Shown piece by piece: positions 8,122 to 9,392 of a stretch of 9,392 bases of DNA (positions are counted from its first letter, which is position 1; every line of letters starts with the position of its first letter). The DNA comes from Methanobacterium sp. (GTDB lineage Archaea; Methanobacteriota; Methanobacteria; Methanobacteriales; Methanobacteriaceae): the NCBI GenBank assembly GCA_028682985.1, contig JAJRAE010000093.1, positions 1 through 9,392 of the forward strand. The letters are read 5' to 3'. Under the pieces are notes generated by a model that worked only from the letters and a program-made list of their open reading frames with translations, made no database searches and was not told the DNA's origin. Made by a program: the position numbers and the translations under genes.

Positions 8122-8436
8122 TTATAGAATACTTTTCACGATAATTTCTGCAGCTTCATCAACATTATCGGATGCTTTTTTCTTGTTTACCTCTACCTGG
8201 CCGGCAGTTTTATTAGTAATTTGGTAAGCTTCCTTTTTAGCGTTGGTCTCTGCTTCAAATAGCATCTTTTCTGCTTCTTCCTGAGCTTCTTTTTTGGCAT
8301 TTTCTACATTTTTTTTCGACTGGGATTCAGCTTCATCAATCATTTCTGATGATTTCATCTCTGTATCCTCTATTAATTTATCAGCATCGTTTTCAGCCTT
8401 TTTAATGGTTGTAATAGCTTCCGATATCGTTGTCAT
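8122..8436 (-). CDS. ahaH: A-type ATP synthase subunit H (peripheral stalk coiled coil)
   Basis: 104 residues from the ATG at 8436, the usual size for AhaH, starting MTTISEAITTIKKAENDADK. Almost the whole protein is a charged Ala/Glu/Lys helix with repeating AExxAKK-type spacing (about 5-90) and no membrane segment. This is the partner of AhaE in the peripheral stalks that link the head to subunit I. It is the first gene of the operon, as in other methanogen aha clusters (HIKECFABD). Start choice: an in-frame ATG at 8448 would add MVIY but has no binding site and would lie almost at the predicted transcription start. The ATG at 8436 has GGTGAT (8446-8441) 4 nt upstream, a perfect match to the 16S tail, and fits the family start. 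Confidence 0.93.
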   Translation of the reverse strand: MTTISEAITTIKKAENDADKLIEDTEMKSSEMIDEAESQSKKNVENAKKEAQEEAEKMLFEAETNAKKEAYQITNKTAGQVEVNKKKASDNVDEAAEIIVKSIL

Positions 8437-8440
8437 ATAA

Positions 8441-8446
8441 ATCACC
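8441..8446 (-). promoter_or_regulatory. ahaH ribosome binding site (decides the start)
   Basis: GGTGAT on the minus strand, 4 nt before the ATG at 8436. It overlaps a competing in-frame ATG at 8448-8446, which itself lacks an upstream site. This supports the shorter, 104-residue AhaH. Confidence 0.75.
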
Positions 8447-8461
8447 ATGATATTCCAAAAT

Positions 8462-8502
8462 TTCTCGAGAGTTATATATATCTTTTACTATTTAATTCTC
8501 GA
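8462..8502. promoter_or_regulatory. TTCTCGA repeat pair bracketing the TATA box (possible operator)
   Basis: TTCTCGA occurs at 8462-8468 and again at 8496-8502, 34 bp apart in the same orientation. The first copy is part of the perfect 8-bp palindrome TCTCGAGA (8463-8470), between the TATA box and the expected transcription start. The second lies upstream of the BRE. Repeats placed like this could bind a regulator that blocks or recruits the transcription machinery. The repeats are visible; the function is a guess, and 7-bp repeats can arise by chance in a short AT-rich region. Confidence 0.3.
8472..8489 (-). promoter_or_regulatory. Archaeal promoter (BRE + TATA box) of the ATP synthase operon
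   Basis: The minus strand reads AGTAAAAGATATATATAA (8489-8472). TATATATAA at 8480-8472 is a good archaeal TATA box and the purine-rich AAAAGA just upstream resembles a BRE. With the usual distance of about 25 bp from box centre to start, transcription would begin near 8450-8453. The leader would be about 15 nt with the ahaH ribosome binding site near its 5' end. No comparable TATA/BRE pair was noticed in the short gaps inside the operon. Confidence 0.7.
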
Positions 8503-8509
8503 CATCATA

Positions 8510-8534
8510 AATCCTTTTTCTTTATTTAAGGATT
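8510..8534 (-). terminator. Weak hairpin at the end of the citrate-synthase-like gene
   Basis: AATCCTT (8534-8528) and AAGGATT (8516-8510) can form a 7-bp stem around an 11-nt A-rich loop on the minus strand, starting within the TAA stop of the upstream gene. Only ATTT follows, not a long U tract, so it is a poor match to a typical archaeal terminator. It may be an RNA 3'-end structure or nothing. It marks the boundary where the operon's own promoter begins. Confidence 0.3.
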
Positions 8535-9387
8535 AAGGAATTCTGCAATCTTTATTTGAGGTTTTTTCTTCAAGGCCATCGTAGTATATTTCATCAGTTT
8601 CAATTATTTTCCGGAAGGGTGTTTCTTGAGTTTTTTCTTCATACACATGTGAAATAAGTGCGGGAAGTCTGCCTATCATAAAAATACCAGTACCAAGCTG
8701 CCAGTTAAAACCCATATCAGAAAGGATACCTGCATTAGCCCCATCCACATTTAATTGAATGTTTTTAGTTTCATTCAGGATCTTCTCTAGAGCCACCGTC
8801 AGCTGGGTGTGGATGCCGTAAAAACCATTTCTTTTAGATAGTTCAATAAGTTTAGGTGCCCGAGGGTCCTGATTATGGTATCGGTGCCCGTACCCTGGTA
8901 TCTTCTCATTTTTTTCCCAGTATTTTTCTACCAGCTGGTATGCCAGTTCGTTAGTGTCTCTTGATGATTCAATTCTAGCTTCTTCACTGTTTATATCATT
9001 TTGCACGGTCTCCTGCAGCATCTTCATGCACTGCTCCAGAGCCCCGGCATGATGTCTGCCAAAGGCCATGATACCACCAGATACACAGCTGTTAAGAGGA
9101 GATCCAGTTGATGCCATGAGCCGAGCCACCTGGGTGCTGGGCGGGGTGATGCCGTGATCACAGAATGAAACCAGAACAGCTTCAAGCATCTTAGATTCAT
9201 TTTTTGAGGGTTTATTACCATTTATGAGAAGATAAACCATTTCAGAAAAAGATATATGTCCAATGAGTGCTTCCTGGGAATAACCTCTGGTAACTATTTT
9301 GTTGGGTTCAAGTTTCGTTATGGAAGTCTTCCATTTCGGGTTCCTGAATTTAAGTAATCTATCAATATTTTCCGGTCTAATAGCCAT
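8533..9387 (-). CDS. Short citrate synthase-family protein, citryl-CoA lyase-like
   Basis: 284 residues against about 370-430 for full-length citrate synthase. Size and motifs resemble the citryl-CoA lyase / ATP-citrate lyase C-terminal branch of the citrate synthase superfamily, found as a stand-alone protein in methanogens. The three residues expected for catalysis are present: H78 in CDHGITPPSTQ, H168 in IPGYGHRYHNQDPRAP and D215 in LNVDGANAGILSDMGF. SGGIMAFGRHHAGALEQC (103-120) is the glycine-rich substrate-pocket segment. Chemistry should be cleavage or condensation of a citryl-CoA-type substrate with acetyl-CoA, or a related acyl-CoA; the real substrate cannot be read from sequence. The ATG at 9387 fits a family-like start (MAIRPENIDRLLKFRNPKW), but only 5 bp lie upstream, so a longer N-terminus cannot be excluded. 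It is on the same strand as the ATP synthase genes, about 96 bp before ahaH, with a separate promoter between them. Confidence 0.85.
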   Translation of the reverse strand: MAIRPENIDRLLKFRNPKWKTSITKLEPNKIVTRGYSQEALIGHISFSEMVYLLINGNKPSKNESKMLEAVLVSFCDHGITPPSTQVARLMASTGSPLNSCVSGGIMAFGRHHAGALEQCMKMLQETVQNDINSEEARIESSRDTNELAYQLVEKYWEKNEKIPGYGHRYHNQDPRAPKLIELSKRNGFYGIHTQLTVALEKILNETKNIQLNVDGANAGILSDMGFNWQLGTGIFMIGRLPALISHVYEEKTQETPFRKIIETDEIYYDGLEEKTSNKDCRIP

Positions 9388-9392
9388 GATTC

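Noticed and set aside
378..8227. Many plus-strand open frames of 60-125 codons lying opposite the ATP synthase genes.
   Set aside because: They are antisense to genes with full conserved motifs, have no family-like sequence or spacing of their own, and are expected shadows of constrained minus-strand codons.
8437..8448. ATG start for ahaH at 8448, adding four residues.
   Set aside because: It lacks a binding site, and its own bases form the GGTGAT site serving the ATG at 8436; it would also be almost leaderless relative to the TATA box.
1..9392. Mobile elements, CRISPR arrays, tRNA or rRNA genes.
   Set aside because: No transposase, regularly spaced repeats or structural RNA signatures were seen; nearly all of the window is accounted for by the nine ATP synthase genes and one neighbour.

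Overview
The window holds most of an archaeal A-type (A1AO) ATP synthase operon, transcribed leftwards on the minus strand. Upstream of it, on the same strand, is a short citrate-synthase-family gene. The subunit order (H-I-K-E-C-F-A-B-D), archaeal TATA/BRE promoter, GGAGGTGA-type ribosome binding sites and a c-subunit duplicated into four membrane helices all point to a euryarchaeal methanogen. Moderate base composition, protein style and the citrate-synthase-like neighbour suggest the order Methanobacteriales, probably a mesophilic Methanobacterium-like species. The genus is inference from remembered relatives; no search was run.

Layout in the direction of transcription: a citryl-CoA lyase/short citrate synthase homologue (9387-8533); an 80-100 bp intergenic region with a weak hairpin, a TATA box with purine-rich BRE and a TTCTCGA repeat pair; then ahaH (8436-8122), ahaI (8112-6103), ahaK (6101-5613), ahaE (5609-4986), ahaC (4969-3812), ahaF (3815-3495), ahaA (3498-1744), ahaB (1741-347) and the first 103 codons of ahaD (311 to the window edge). 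Genes are separated by 1-35 bp or overlap by 4 bp (ATGA), and several ribosome binding sites lie inside the end of the preceding gene, so the set reads as one translationally coupled polycistron. There are no gene-free stretches over 300 bp and no credible plus-strand genes.

The products build one machine. A and B form the A3B3 catalytic head; D and F form the central shaft; C is the socket joining the shaft to the K rotor ring; I is the membrane stator with the ion half-channels; E and H form the peripheral stalks. In a methanogen this enzyme makes ATP from the ion gradient set up by methanogenesis. The K sequence carries both carboxylates and the Gln/Glu-Thr-Gln/Tyr pattern of Na+-binding rings, so Na+ coupling is likely.

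Most of this is well-known biology. The points that merit a second look are: a membrane helix predicted at the N-terminus of subunit C, which could sit in the lumen of the rotor ring; near-identical DNA in the two halves of ahaK; a U7 tract/mini-hairpin overlapping the ahaD ribosome binding site; and the repeat pair bracketing the operon's TATA box. I see no clearly undescribed system.
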